A stretch of 64,000 nt of DNA. Source: Lactobacillus corticis (lineage in GTDB: Bacteria > Bacillota > Bacilli > Lactobacillales > Lactobacillaceae). Below are positions 16,248-24,770 of the stretch, one piece after another (within the stretch, counting starts at the first letter, position 1; each line of letters starts with the position of its first letter). The translations under genes were made by a program, and so were the position numbers. Below the pieces are notes generated by a model, which had not been told where the DNA came from, did not search any database, and saw nothing but the letters and a program-made list of their open reading frames with translations. The stretch is taken from assembly GCF_018327645.1 (NCBI RefSeq), contig NZ_BMAY01000001.1:1-64000 (forward strand), given 5' to 3'.

Positions 16248-18978
16248 CTTCTTCCTCCTTTTCATAACTTAAACCCAATTTACTTGAGTAATTAATTTGC
16301 CACTTATCATTGAAGCAAGTTGCATTATTTTTATCTAACAGCAAGACTAAGCTTTGTCTTAGCCAGACACTGTTCTGCCATTCTGGGAATTCTCGATAGG
16401 TCAATTCCTCTAATTTGGGGATTACTTCCCTTAATGGTTCAGAAATTGCAACGGGCAGTCTGACCACCTGCTGTGAAATTTCTTTGTTAATTTTTTCGTT
16501 GGCAAAGTCTTTTATCGGCTGACCGTTTAGCATAAGATAGCCATCATCTGCTTTTTTAAGCAAAATAACCTCAACTGTTGGCGTAATATCGCGAACAGCA
16601 GCTTCTCCCATCTGGTCATCCTTGTCTACGCCAATTTTAGAATCCTTTAACCATCCATGAAGATCGCGCTTTGGTTTAGGCGGCTTTATCTGGAAAGTTT
16701 TGGCCTTGCGTTTTTCGACAGCTTGATGATCCTCAAATTCTTCCTTTGCAGTTGTGAGGTCTGCAAATTCAGCATCGGTCTTTGAACTATACACTTGCTG
16801 AACTAAATTTGAGATGTCAGTTGGCAAAGTAATAGTGTCAGGCAGAAAATGATCGGTTTTTTGTAAAAGATACTTACTGTAAATCAGTTCATTTGCCCTG
16901 CCATATCCATCAGGTTCAATTCCAGTGACAAACAGCTGAGCATTTTCTAAATCAAGCGGACGGTTTATTTTATGACGATGCAGCCTTCCAACCCGCTGCA
17001 ACAGCAAATCCATTGGTGCAATATCGGTTATTAGAACATCAAAATCGATATCGAGGGACTGTTCCAAAACCTGGGTTCCAACCACGATGAGTTTATCCGG
17101 ACGACGGCCTTTTTTACCAATTTTCTTGATCAGCTCTTGTTCTTTCTTAGTTCGATCTGTTGCCAGAAAACTGGAATGAAGAATCATGGTCGGGATATCA
17201 TCGGGAATTTCTGCTGCAATCTTTTGCGCTCGCTTGACTGTGTTAACAATGATGCCGGCACAGCCGCCATGGCGGATCAAATTTACTGCTTTTTTAGCAA
17301 TAGCTGCTTCATCACCGGCTAACCTGGTAACCGCAACTTTGGTCGTTTTATCAGGAACTGAAAAATCATCTACCTGTATTACTTTTTGTCCATCCAATAA
17401 GGTTAACAACGGATAACCTTGATTACTGCTCCAATCTGGATTTTCAGCTTGCAAATCGACTTTGCCATACTTACCACGTGCATAGGCTTCAAGCAACTGC
17501 TTACGTTCTTCAGTCGGCAACGTTGCAGATAAAGCAATTACTGGTACATGATAGGCACCAAGCCACTCAAGTGCTTTTTTCAAATAGCTTTGCATGTAAA
17601 CGTCGTAGGCATGCACCTCGTCAATTACCACAATCTTGCCACTGAATCCGAGATGTTTCAGCACCAAATGCTTTTGCTTCAAACTCATTTGCAACAGGCC
17701 ATCGATAGTACCTATTGAAAAATCTGCGAGAATCGATTTTTTCCCTGAAAACCAGCCATTTACAGTAACGGATCCACCTTCAGTAATATTTTGAGCCTTA
17801 GGCAACTTGGTGTAATTTTCATTAAATTGAGCTTTTCCATGCATCAATTTAATATTGGTCTTCAAGCCCTCTTCTTGAGAAATTGTTTGCAGCCACTCCG
17901 TTACCCGGTCAAACATTGCATTCGTGGTTGCCTGAGTTGGCAAGCCAACATACATGCCAGTGCGGCCAGTCTTAAAAGCTAATTGTTGAACAGCTGTTAG
18001 CGCTATTTCAGTTTTGCCGATACCCATTGGTGCTTCCACAATAGAAATACCTGGATTAACCATATGACCGATTGCTGAGGACATCTTTTCTTGCGTTGGT
18101 CGCGGATCGAAATCCCACATTTGTCGATAATAATCAGCTATATCTGTTATTTTTTCTGGGACCCATTGATCATTTTCAACCCAAGTACTAATAGCAGTAC
18201 GAAAACGCTGAGTAGTATCGATGTCGTCAACGCCCTTATCAAGAGGAATAAGGGTAAACATTGGCTTGGATCCATCATCATTTAGATAAGTACATGAAGC
18301 CAACCAGTCGGCCATAATCAGCAGCCCCTCTAGCAAAACCGCTTGTGGCTGCGTAATTTCAGGTACCTCTTTGACATCGGAATAGCCAGAGCAGCTGAGG
18401 ATAAAATCACGCAGTTCATCTTGAACTGTTTCCCACGGCTTTTGAATCTCAGCATTTCTGTCAGCTTGCTGATAATTAGCACGATACTCTATAAATTGTT
18501 GAATTGGCGGTAGATCACAAGGCTTTCCATGATGTCCTCCAACAAGCGAGGCAACCGAATCATTTAGCCCCCATCGTCTCATTAAAACTTCACCCGCAAT
18601 TGAATGAGGTGATTTTCCGGGATTAGCCAAAGCTCCTTTGCTGAGCTCAGCAAACCCTTCACGATTGAGGCGTTCAATTAATTCATTGTCCAAACCTTCA
18701 TTATGATCATACGAACTTTTGGTTTGAAACGCCGGCGTTGCCTTTCCTATATCATGAGCCATGCCTAAGAAACGGATCAGCTTTTGAATTTCGTCCTCTG
18801 GCAGGCTGCCTTGGATTATGCTTTTTTGGCCTTCATTCAGCCAATGGTTATAGAGCCAGCAGATAGTATTTCCCGTATCGACCAGGTGGATAACCAATGG
18901 CAGCCAAGACTCTTTCCCACTATTGTCTTTTTTACCCCACAACGATTTAGCTAATGGAGATAATTCACTTGCATTCAT
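16240..18978 (-). CDS. cas3: Cas3, HD nuclease-helicase of type I-E
   Basis: A 912-aa single-chain Cas3. The N-terminal HD domain shows GMAHDIGKATPAF (HD near residue 75) and GGHHGKP. The superfamily 2 helicase follows with Walker A APMGIGKTE (near 316), DEVH box VVIDEVHAYD (near 455), SATLP, and motif VI QRVGRLHRH. It is recruited by Cascade to degrade target DNA. It is the first gene of the cas operon; AAAGGAGC precedes the ATG. All core motifs are intact, so the system looks functional. Confidence 0.97.
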   Translation of the reverse strand: MNASELSPLAKSLWGKKDNSGKESWLPLVIHLVDTGNTICWLYNHWLNEGQKSIIQGSLPEDEIQKLIRFLGMAHDIGKATPAFQTKSSYDHNEGLDNELIERLNREGFAELSKGALANPGKSPHSIAGEVLMRRWGLNDSVASLVGGHHGKPCDLPPIQQFIEYRANYQQADRNAEIQKPWETVQDELRDFILSCSGYSDVKEVPEITQPQAVLLEGLLIMADWLASCTYLNDDGSKPMFTLIPLDKGVDDIDTTQRFRTAISTWVENDQWVPEKITDIADYYRQMWDFDPRPTQEKMSSAIGHMVNPGISIVEAPMGIGKTEIALTAVQQLAFKTGRTGMYVGLPTQATTNAMFDRVTEWLQTISQEEGLKTNIKLMHGKAQFNENYTKLPKAQNITEGGSVTVNGWFSGKKSILADFSIGTIDGLLQMSLKQKHLVLKHLGFSGKIVVIDEVHAYDVYMQSYLKKALEWLGAYHVPVIALSATLPTEERKQLLEAYARGKYGKVDLQAENPDWSSNQGYPLLTLLDGQKVIQVDDFSVPDKTTKVAVTRLAGDEAAIAKKAVNLIRHGGCAGIIVNTVKRAQKIAAEIPDDIPTMILHSSFLATDRTKKEQELIKKIGKKGRRPDKLIVVGTQVLEQSLDIDFDVLITDIAPMDLLLQRVGRLHRHKINRPLDLENAQLFVTGIEPDGYGRANELIYSKYLLQKTDHFLPDTITLPTDISNLVQQVYSSKTDAEFADLTTAKEEFEDHQAVEKRKAKTFQIKPPKPKRDLHGWLKDSKIGVDKDDQMGEAAVRDITPTVEVILLKKADDGYLMLNGQPIKDFANEKINKEISQQVVRLPVAISEPLREVIPKLEELTYREFPEWQNSVWLRQSLVLLLDKNNATCFNDKWQINYSSKLGLSYEKEEEDG

Positions 18979-19024
18979 CTTGCTCCTTTCTAAATTTCAT
19001 TCATATCTTTTGTTTACAAAAATA

Positions 19025-19052
19025 ATATTACTCGTTTTGTTATAAAAAGCAA
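19025..19052 (-). promoter_or_regulatory. Candidate promoter of the cas operon
   Basis: On the minus strand TTGCTT (19047-19052), 16 bp, TAATAT (19025-19030), 47 nt before the cas3 start. The remaining stretch to about 19240 shows no gene and no clear structure. Confidence 0.6.
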
Positions 19053-19248
19053 CAGTTAATTTATTATTTTTTTCAAATTAAGTGGTCCCATTAATCGTAA
19101 TCAGGTAGCCATTATTTTTCCAAATTTTGGGGTTCACATCAAAGGGAGCTAGTGACTTTTTCAATCCGAGATCATGTAGCACTTAACACCGGTAGTGCAA
19201 TTGGGCGAATAACCTAAGCTTCAAAATTTTTCTCACCCCTTATATAAT

Positions 19249-19286
19249 TGTAATCGGTTTCATTATTTCCGCTTATATTCTATACT
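19249..19286 (+). promoter_or_regulatory. Promoter with a perfect cre site
   Basis: TGTAATCGGTTTCA (19249-19262) fits TGWAANCGNTNWCA at all 14 positions. It overlaps the -35 box TTTCAT (19258-19263), which is followed by 17 bp and TATACT (19281-19286). CcpA repression of the downstream exporter operon is expected. Confidence 0.8.
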
Positions 19287-19339
19287 AGAAGTGCTACAAG
19301 CAATGCTAATCATTCGAAACTCTTTTGAGGAGAAACACC

Positions 19340-20596
19340 ATGAAAAAGCGAGATCTCAGCGATTTAAAACTTTTCTTTGCCCTATTGGGTTGGCTGATAT
19401 TACCGACAATTTATACGACTGTTCGTACAGCCGTAGCCGGAAAAACGGGTGGGAACTTAGATATTTTTGGCAGTATGGAGTGGTTTGATCTGATCGACGA
19501 AACTATTCAAGCTTTTCTCCTGACGCCGCTTTATTTTCTGCTAAAAGATGTGGGCAAGAGAAAAAAGTTTGGAAAGTACGTAGCACTTTCAGCTTTGCTG
19601 GTTTACTGTGCATTCATGGTAATTACCGCCTTTAACATCAGCAAAATTTCGACATTTATGGGCCAAGCTAATGCTGCCTCTTACCTGACTCTCGAGTGCC
19701 TTGCCATGATTTTCGGCTTCATGGTTAGTTTGGGTATTTTATGGTGCACCATTTCAGGTTGGAAAAAAGCCATTATTTTTGCAACTATTGCTAAAACCTT
19801 TGGCTATGCCGTATCTGATTTAATCTTAATCCCGAAATTTGGTGATCTGGGCTCAGCTTGGGGAGACACCTTAGTAAATGCGGTAATGGCTGCGCTCCTA
19901 ATCGGATTCTTTTTCACCGCGGAAAAGTCAGCTACAAGAAGACCCGTAAATTTAAACGATTTATGCCACTTCGGCCTTACTTGGGTACGACTGGGTCTCT
20001 TTAGCGGGATCAGCGTGCTATTAGATAATTTGGTTTATGCCCTGGCCGTTGTTAGAATAATCTCGCACGTTGGCAACATGGGTGCTTATTGGACCGCCAA
20101 CAATATTATTTGGGGCTTTTTGCTTCAGCCAATACTGGCAATGGGATTAGTTATTCAGAAGAAAAAACTGACTAAGGTGCCAAAAGCAGCTTGGTTAGGC
20201 GTCACTTTAACCGTTATCTGCTGGCTAATCTCTTATCCTACTTGGCAACCCTTTGCCAAATATATCTTATCTTCGCCGACTGCAAGCCAGGTACAGGAAA
20301 TTCTGACTGCAATTATGCCGTTTTATTTGTGCTATGCTATTTCAGCTATGATTGATGCTGTCTTTATTGCTAATGGAAAAACTTGGAACAGTTTAATAAT
20401 TAGTCTTGTCGTGAATGTAGTTTACTATGGCATTGCTTATCTAGCTTTTGTTAAAGGCATTTTCTCAGCATCCCTCGGTAACATAATTTTGATGTTCGGG
20501 CTCGGCATGACCGTTCACATGTTAGTTTCAATTGCTCTCTACCTAAGGATGCAATACGTTATTAAAAAATCGACTATTAAGGAGGTAGCTTCATGA
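19340..20596 (+). CDS. MATE-like polytopic membrane transporter
   Basis: A 418-aa membrane protein with about 11-12 hydrophobic segments and the repeated six-helix layout of MATE/oligosaccharide-flippase type exporters (for example KTFGYAVSDLILIPKFGDLGSAWGDT, here split as KTFGYAVSDLILIPKFG and LGSAWGDT, as in MATE helix 5-6 regions). The start at 19340 follows TTTTGAGGAG. The substrate is unknown. It overlaps the next gene by 4 nt (ATGA), so the two form an operon. The upstream promoter carries a perfect cre, which suggests control by carbon supply. Assignment to MATE is by general pattern, not by a diagnostic motif. Confidence 0.65.
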   Translation: MKKRDLSDLKLFFALLGWLILPTIYTTVRTAVAGKTGGNLDIFGSMEWFDLIDETIQAFLLTPLYFLLKDVGKRKKFGKYVALSALLVYCAFMVITAFNISKISTFMGQANAASYLTLECLAMIFGFMVSLGILWCTISGWKKAIIFATIAKTFGYAVSDLILIPKFGDLGSAWGDTLVNAVMAALLIGFFFTAEKSATRRPVNLNDLCHFGLTWVRLGLFSGISVLLDNLVYALAVVRIISHVGNMGAYWTANNIIWGFLLQPILAMGLVIQKKKLTKVPKAAWLGVTLTVICWLISYPTWQPFAKYILSSPTASQVQEILTAIMPFYLCYAISAMIDAVFIANGKTWNSLIISLVVNVVYYGIAYLAFVKGIFSASLGNIILMFGLGMTVHMLVSIALYLRMQYVIKKSTIKEVAS

Positions 20597-21354
20597 ATCA
20601 AAAATTTGTTGCAATTTACCAGAAGAGCCCCAATAATCTCAGGCTCTGTTTTACAAAAGATGGAAAATGGACTGACATCGAGCAATTAGACGATAACCAG
20701 AAATTCATTTTCAATTCGAACAATGTCGACACTGTCATTGCGACAATCAAGGAACATTTTGGAATTAATCTTGCTTCGAAGGGCAGCCACCACAAAAAGA
20801 GAGAAAATTTATCCATGGTTGCCTTTTCTGGCACTCAGCCTAGCACTCAGCCTCGAAAATTGTATTACCACAAGCAAGATACGCTTACTTATGATTCGCT
20901 GATGCTTAAACAGCAATTGTTGCAGTCCCTTTTAGGCAAAAATCAAGTTGATCAAGAATCGCTGATTTCTGCTATCAATACTATAATGTCCTGTCTCGAC
21001 TCAAATCTCTTGGACCGATATAAACACGCTCAAGACAAATTAGATGGAGTAGTTTTACAAGATTATTTGCACATCCTAGAGTTAGAAAAAGTTGATGGTT
21101 TAAGCGATAACCAAAAAAACCAATTGCTTGAACTTGGAAAAGCTGCTCGTGCTGCCCGGCGAGAGGTCAAAAACACTGTCAAACTGCTTGAGATGCTCAA
21201 CAGGTGCCTAACCCCACAAACGTTAAACGATTTGCAAAACACTGATTTGTTAACAGAAAATCCAGATTATGGATTCCGTAGTGATTGGATGCTGCAGAAA
21301 TACACCGATATTCTGAAACACCGCTTCGATATGTTGCCTGAACTAATTAAATAG
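20593..21354 (+). CDS. Unknown soluble protein coupled to the transporter
   Basis: 253 aa, no signal peptide and no membrane segment. Residues 1-60 look like a small mixed alpha/beta domain; a basic linker HHKKREN follows; from about residue 90 it is mostly helical, with charged helices around LLDRYKHAQDKLDGV and KAARAARREVKNTVKLLEML. I do not recognise the family. The 4-nt overlap with the MATE-like gene suggests it serves the transporter or processes its substrate. A terminator follows. Confidence 0.75.
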   Translation: MNQKFVAIYQKSPNNLRLCFTKDGKWTDIEQLDDNQKFIFNSNNVDTVIATIKEHFGINLASKGSHHKKRENLSMVAFSGTQPSTQPRKLYYHKQDTLTYDSLMLKQQLLQSLLGKNQVDQESLISAINTIMSCLDSNLLDRYKHAQDKLDGVVLQDYLHILELEKVDGLSDNQKNQLLELGKAARAARREVKNTVKLLEMLNRCLTPQTLNDLQNTDLLTENPDYGFRSDWMLQKYTDILKHRFDMLPELIK

Positions 21355-21371
21355 CTTTTGGCTAAAGAAAA

Positions 21372-21397
21372 AAACGTCGCACTTGCGACGTTTTTGT
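21372..21397 (+). terminator. Terminator of the transporter operon
   Basis: AAACGTCGCA / TGCGACGTTT hairpin followed by T-run, 17 nt behind the stop. Confidence 0.9.
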
Positions 21398-21550
21398 TTA
21401 CTAAAATTTTCTAACTCCGTGCTGATAAACTCAGCTCACTTTTCCTTATCAAAGCTGCAAGAGATTTTTGTTAAATATAATACTCACACAAATGATGCTT
21501 TGATAAAAATAATTCATTTTAGTAGTATTTTTCATTGTACTCGCATGATA

Positions 21551-21564
21551 TAAAAATCGTTTAC
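21551..21564 (+). promoter_or_regulatory. cre-like site upstream of the ROK kinase
   Basis: AAAAATCGTTTACA matches the cre consensus at 12 of 14 positions (the first two differ), about 75 nt before the kinase start. No convincing promoter was found beside it. Confidence 0.35.
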
Positions 21565-21639
21565 ATGCATTCCTCACCCTAATGCTTTTCTTCATAAAAA
21601 CGCCTAAGATTAACCTAGAAATACCAAGGAGGCAGGACG

Positions 21640-22509
21640 ATGACAGATTTACTCGCAATTGACGTCGGCGGAACCAGCATCAAGTTTGCAATCTGGAAAA
21701 AGCAAGAATTGCTTGATTTTGGTTCAGTGCAAACGCCAAGGACACTTAACGATTTTTACCAAATCCTGACTGACAAAGCAGCCAGTGCCAAAGAAAAATA
21801 TCCTACAATCAAGGGCATTGCGATCTCAACGCCTGGAGCTGTAAACAAAAAGACCGGCGTAATTGAAGGAGCCAGTGCCCTGCCCTACATCCACAACTTT
21901 AAGATTCAAGATGAACTTGAACAGCGCCTGGGTCTGCCGGTTACGTTAGAAAACGACGCAAATTGTGCCGGCTTGGCAGAACTCCGCTTCGGTGCAGGCA
22001 AAGGCTGCAATAGTTTAATTTTTCTAGTAATTGGAACCGGCGTTGGGGGATGCGTGATCATCAACCAGAAGATTTGGCATGGGGCTCACCTGTTTGGCGG
22101 CGAATTCGGCTTTATGCTAACCAGCGATGGACAAACGCTCAGTCAGGCAGCTGCCACTATCAGCATGGTCAAGCAGTACAATCAGCGGACTGGGCAAGAG
22201 CTCAACGGCAAAGAAATTTTTGACCTGGCTCATCAAGGCGATCAGATTGCTAAGGAGGAACGCGACAAGATGATCCACGCCCTGGCAGTGACCATTTATA
22301 ACCTGCAGCATGCTTTTGATCCTGAAAAAATCATTATCGGTGGCGGGGTTTCCGCCAATCCTGAACTGCTGGGCCTAATTAAAGCCGAAATTGAAAAAAT
22401 AAGATCCAGCGTTGATATCACCACACTGGATCCGGTAGTTGACGTATGCCAATATAAAAATCAAGCTAACCTGCTTGGCGCAATCGCAGATTTTGAAGCT
22501 AGCCGCTAA
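21640..22509 (+). CDS. ROK-family sugar kinase
   Basis: A 289-aa cytosolic sugar kinase of the ROK family. The phosphate loop IDVGGTSIKFAI is at residues 6-17, the catalytic region LENDANCAGLAE near 106-117 and the nucleotide loop VIGTGVGGCVI near 130-140. The usual zinc-binding CXCGXXGC motif is absent, which points to the short beta-glucoside kinase / N-acetylmannosamine kinase-like group rather than glucokinase or NagC-type regulators. CAAGGAGG precedes the ATG. No neighbouring sugar genes define the substrate. Confidence 0.9.
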   Translation: MTDLLAIDVGGTSIKFAIWKKQELLDFGSVQTPRTLNDFYQILTDKAASAKEKYPTIKGIAISTPGAVNKKTGVIEGASALPYIHNFKIQDELEQRLGLPVTLENDANCAGLAELRFGAGKGCNSLIFLVIGTGVGGCVIINQKIWHGAHLFGGEFGFMLTSDGQTLSQAAATISMVKQYNQRTGQELNGKEIFDLAHQGDQIAKEERDKMIHALAVTIYNLQHAFDPEKIIIGGGVSANPELLGLIKAEIEKIRSSVDITTLDPVVDVCQYKNQANLLGAIADFEASR

Positions 22510-22511
22510 TA

Positions 22512-22550
22512 ATCCAAAAACAGCATCAGGTCATCCCTGGTGCTGTTATT
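22512..22550. terminator. 39-bp terminator, copy 1 of a direct repeat
   Basis: CAGCATCAGG / CCTGGTGCTG hairpin between an A-run and TTATT, usable in both directions. The 39 bases are identical to 23871-23909. It ends the ROK gene, and its last two bases are part of the stop codon of the minus-strand DUF1828-like gene. Confidence 0.9.
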
Positions 22551-23334
22551 AGTTATTGACTAGTATGTTATTTGCCTTTTTTATTTCAGAAAAACTGGAG
22601 ACAACCGCTGTATTTGCCTCAATACCTGTTAACGCAGCTTCTCTGATACTACTTTTGGTCGAGGTTTTACTCCTCGTATCATCTAATAAATATACAAAGG
22701 TAGCATCTCTCACTGCTGAAGTTGCCTTTACATCAAAATTGAACACTTTGGCTAAATTTAGATCGTTTGGACGAGCAGATGTTTTTACGAGTTTTTCCTT
22801 GCCAGAATTGCTGGGAATCGAAAAGTCAAAGTGAGCTGAAATTCCATCCTGACTTGCGATTTCTATATTTGGGGTGTTATAAATGTTGTTCTCTGCTAAA
22901 AACTCAGAAACAATTTCAACAAATGCCTCAGTAATGTTCCCCTTGGTCATGTAAACTAGATCATTAATTCTCATGACACCTTGAAACAGGCGATTCTTGG
23001 CCTTAGGAAAGTTTTCCAACGTAGTTCTAATTACCAGAGCTTCATCATCTTGACTTATTCCAAAATTTTTCAAAGTATCATAAAATATCTGGCCTTTCTT
23101 TGAACGCTTATTAATTTTGATGCCGGAATCTTCCAGTAATGCTCTGGTGAAGCCAAAATCAGAAATTTCAATGTGTTGTTCATCGATGAATTTGGCATAC
23201 AAGTTTATATTGTCAAAATTTGAATCAAAAAATGGTGTGCTAATTGCGACATAATTTTGGTTGGCATCTTCAAAAACCAGTTCTTTTTTCAACCATTTGT
23301 AGTATTCATTTTCAAGCAAACTTGCTTTAGTCAT
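22549..23334 (-). CDS. DUF1828/DUF1829-type protein
   Basis: A 261-aa soluble protein. The N-terminal part (residues about 30-120: ISTPFFDSNFDNINLYAKF, ISDFGFTRALLEDSGI) matches my memory of DUF1828; the C-terminal part (about 150-260, VKATSAVRDATFVYLLDDT) fits DUF1829. The function is unknown; such genes are found in accessory regions and near phage genes. The start at 23334 is chosen because GGAGGTG lies 6 nt upstream. It overlaps the upstream partner gene by 8 nt, with its ribosome site inside that gene. The cassette is flanked by 39-bp direct repeats. A toxin-antitoxin or defence role is possible but not shown. Confidence 0.75.
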   Translation of the reverse strand: MTKASLLENEYYKWLKKELVFEDANQNYVAISTPFFDSNFDNINLYAKFIDEQHIEISDFGFTRALLEDSGIKINKRSKKGQIFYDTLKNFGISQDDEALVIRTTLENFPKAKNRLFQGVMRINDLVYMTKGNITEAFVEIVSEFLAENNIYNTPNIEIASQDGISAHFDFSIPSNSGKEKLVKTSARPNDLNLAKVFNFDVKATSAVRDATFVYLLDDTRSKTSTKSSIREAALTGIEANTAVVSSFSEIKKANNILVNN

Positions 23335-23821
23335 CGTCAGCACCTCCAATTTTAATATTTGTATATTTGATAAATTTGTTTACTACTTCTCTAATACGAT
23401 AGAGATTTTTGAATTCCGAAAGATCTGCAATTGGTACTACATTTTTAGGCGAATACTTTCCTGAATCGCTATTGAAATGGGCATGGGAGCCAATTATTAC
23501 GGTCTCTTGTTCTGTACCAATGTTATTTGTATGTCTAATGTTAGGACCAAAATCGAGCCTAACAAGATGCCGTTTATTTTCTTCAAACATTAAACCGACA
23601 CTGAAAACAGTATCCAGCGGTGTTTCATGGACTTGTAAATCGTATAATATTTTTCTCTTCTTATCTACTACTTTACACCTGTAGCTATGTGAACTGAAAA
23701 CCAAATTTTGGTTTACTTGGTCCAAAATGTCTTTGAAGTCTAAAATTGAATTTGGATTTTTTTCAGCCTCAATCAACTCATTAATTTCTTCCATAGTCAA
23801 TTCGTCATTATTGTTATTCAT
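23327..23821 (-). CDS. Unknown 164-aa partner protein (DUF6978-like)
   Basis: The acidic, soluble protein starts MNNNNDELTMEEINELIEAEKN, with a helical N-terminus. A beta-rich centre with FGPNIRHTN and GSHAHFNSDSG follows; closely spaced His residues (about 102, 119, 121) could bind a metal. I tentatively relate it to DUF6978-type proteins, which I recall beside DUF1828 genes, but this needs a profile search. It is the first gene of the two-gene minus-strand cassette. A TATAAT lies 37 nt before its start, with the weak -35 region reaching into repeat copy 2. GAGGGGAAG is the ribosome site. Confidence 0.65.
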   Translation of the reverse strand: MNNNNDELTMEEINELIEAEKNPNSILDFKDILDQVNQNLVFSSHSYRCKVVDKKRKILYDLQVHETPLDTVFSVGLMFEENKRHLVRLDFGPNIRHTNNIGTEQETVIIGSHAHFNSDSGKYSPKNVVPIADLSEFKNLYRIREVVNKFIKYTNIKIGGADDD

Positions 23822-23870
23822 TTTTACTTCCCCTCAAATATTATGTTTTATTATTATACCTATAAAATCC

Positions 23871-23909
23871 ATCCAAAAACAGCATCAGGTCATCCCTGGT
23901 GCTGTTATT
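23871..23909. terminator. 39-bp terminator, copy 2 of a direct repeat
   Basis: Identical to 22512-22550. On the minus strand it ends the nuclease operon (hairpin then TTTTTGG). Between the two copies lies only the DUF1828 cassette, so the site before insertion was probably a single terminator shared by the convergent ROK and nuclease genes. Confidence 0.9.
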
Positions 23910-23921
23910 CTTTCCTTGCTG

Positions 23922-24770
23922 CTATCCAACCCTACTGGTCCCATCGGCGTAATTCAATTTCACGCCAGGTTGGACATTAAAGATATAAACATTAAAGTGA
24001 ACGGTATTTGATCCGACTGATTGGGCTTCCATTTCTACGCCCCGTGCCAGCAATTCATTGCCTCTAAATACTGGCGTCACCCGGTAGCGGACATAATTGC
24101 TGCTGCTTTCCTTAATATAATCGGCAACCTCATCTTCATACCGCAGCATATCGGGGTCATTCAACTGTCTTGTACCAGTCATTAAGTTTTTCCAGTTGTT
24201 GTTCTGGCCCGTTAGCTGATAACCAATCAAGTGACAACGGTTATATAGCCAGCCACTAGCAATTCGTTTATTGTGCCAGCCCGTCGGATTAATTGTCAGT
24301 GGTTCACGCTGCGCCGTCGGCATCAAAGACTTATTAAGCAAAGCATTAGCAGCCGTTACCCGGTTCAGCGAATCCAGATTGCCATACTTTTGCCAAGCTC
24401 CGTGACTGGTAGTTAAATCAGCTTGCGTAAAGTTAGGATCGTTGTTATTAACCGTAATTACGTCCTGACCGGAGTAACTTAAACTTGCCAGCTTTTGCTC
24501 ACTAACCGATTCAACGGCATGAGCCCCCGAATATTTCTTGAGCTTCAGTCGCAGCTTTTTAATCTTTTGATCAAGCTTGCGAATGTGCTGCTCCGTTTCC
24601 TTATTCTCCGCCTCGATGGACTTGGCCTTTTTTAACGGAGCCTTGTCGTACTTGATAACGGTCTTGATTTTGGCATCAACGACCTGGGTTAGATTGTAGG
24701 TATCGGAAAAAGTCGTCAAGGACAGCAGCACTAAAATGCTTGAAACGATAACTGAAAATTTTCTCTTCAT
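23922..24770 (-). CDS. Secreted DNA/RNA non-specific endonuclease (EndA-like)
   Basis: A 282-aa protein with an N-terminal signal sequence or anchor (about residues 1-33), a coiled-coil linker (AENKETEQHIRKLDQKIKKL), then a beta-beta-alpha-metal nuclease domain. The catalytic region reads NRCHLIGYQLTG, with His in the DRGH-like position, and NNNWKNLMTGTRQLN supplies the metal-binding Asn. EndA-type enzymes degrade extracellular DNA or process DNA during uptake. Its ATG shares an A with the stop of the upstream membrane protein gene (TAATG), so they are coupled. The C-terminus lies 13 nt from repeat copy 2. Confidence 0.85.
   Translation of the reverse strand: MKRKFSVIVSSILVLLSLTTFSDTYNLTQVVDAKIKTVIKYDKAPLKKAKSIEAENKETEQHIRKLDQKIKKLRLKLKKYSGAHAVESVSEQKLASLSYSGQDVITVNNNDPNFTQADLTTSHGAWQKYGNLDSLNRVTAANALLNKSLMPTAQREPLTINPTGWHNKRIASGWLYNRCHLIGYQLTGQNNNWKNLMTGTRQLNDPDMLRYEDEVADYIKESSSNYVRYRVTPVFRGNELLARGVEMEAQSVGSNTVHFNVYIFNVQPGVKLNYADGTSRVG

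Noticed and set aside
21449-21658. 69-aa minus-strand frame before the ROK kinase
   Set aside because: No ribosome site, overlaps the kinase ribosome site and start, unconvincing composition.
22512-23909. 39-bp repeats as phage attachment sites
   Set aside because: No integrase gene lies in or beside the cassette, and the repeats are functional terminators; att sites remain possible only if an integrase acts in trans.
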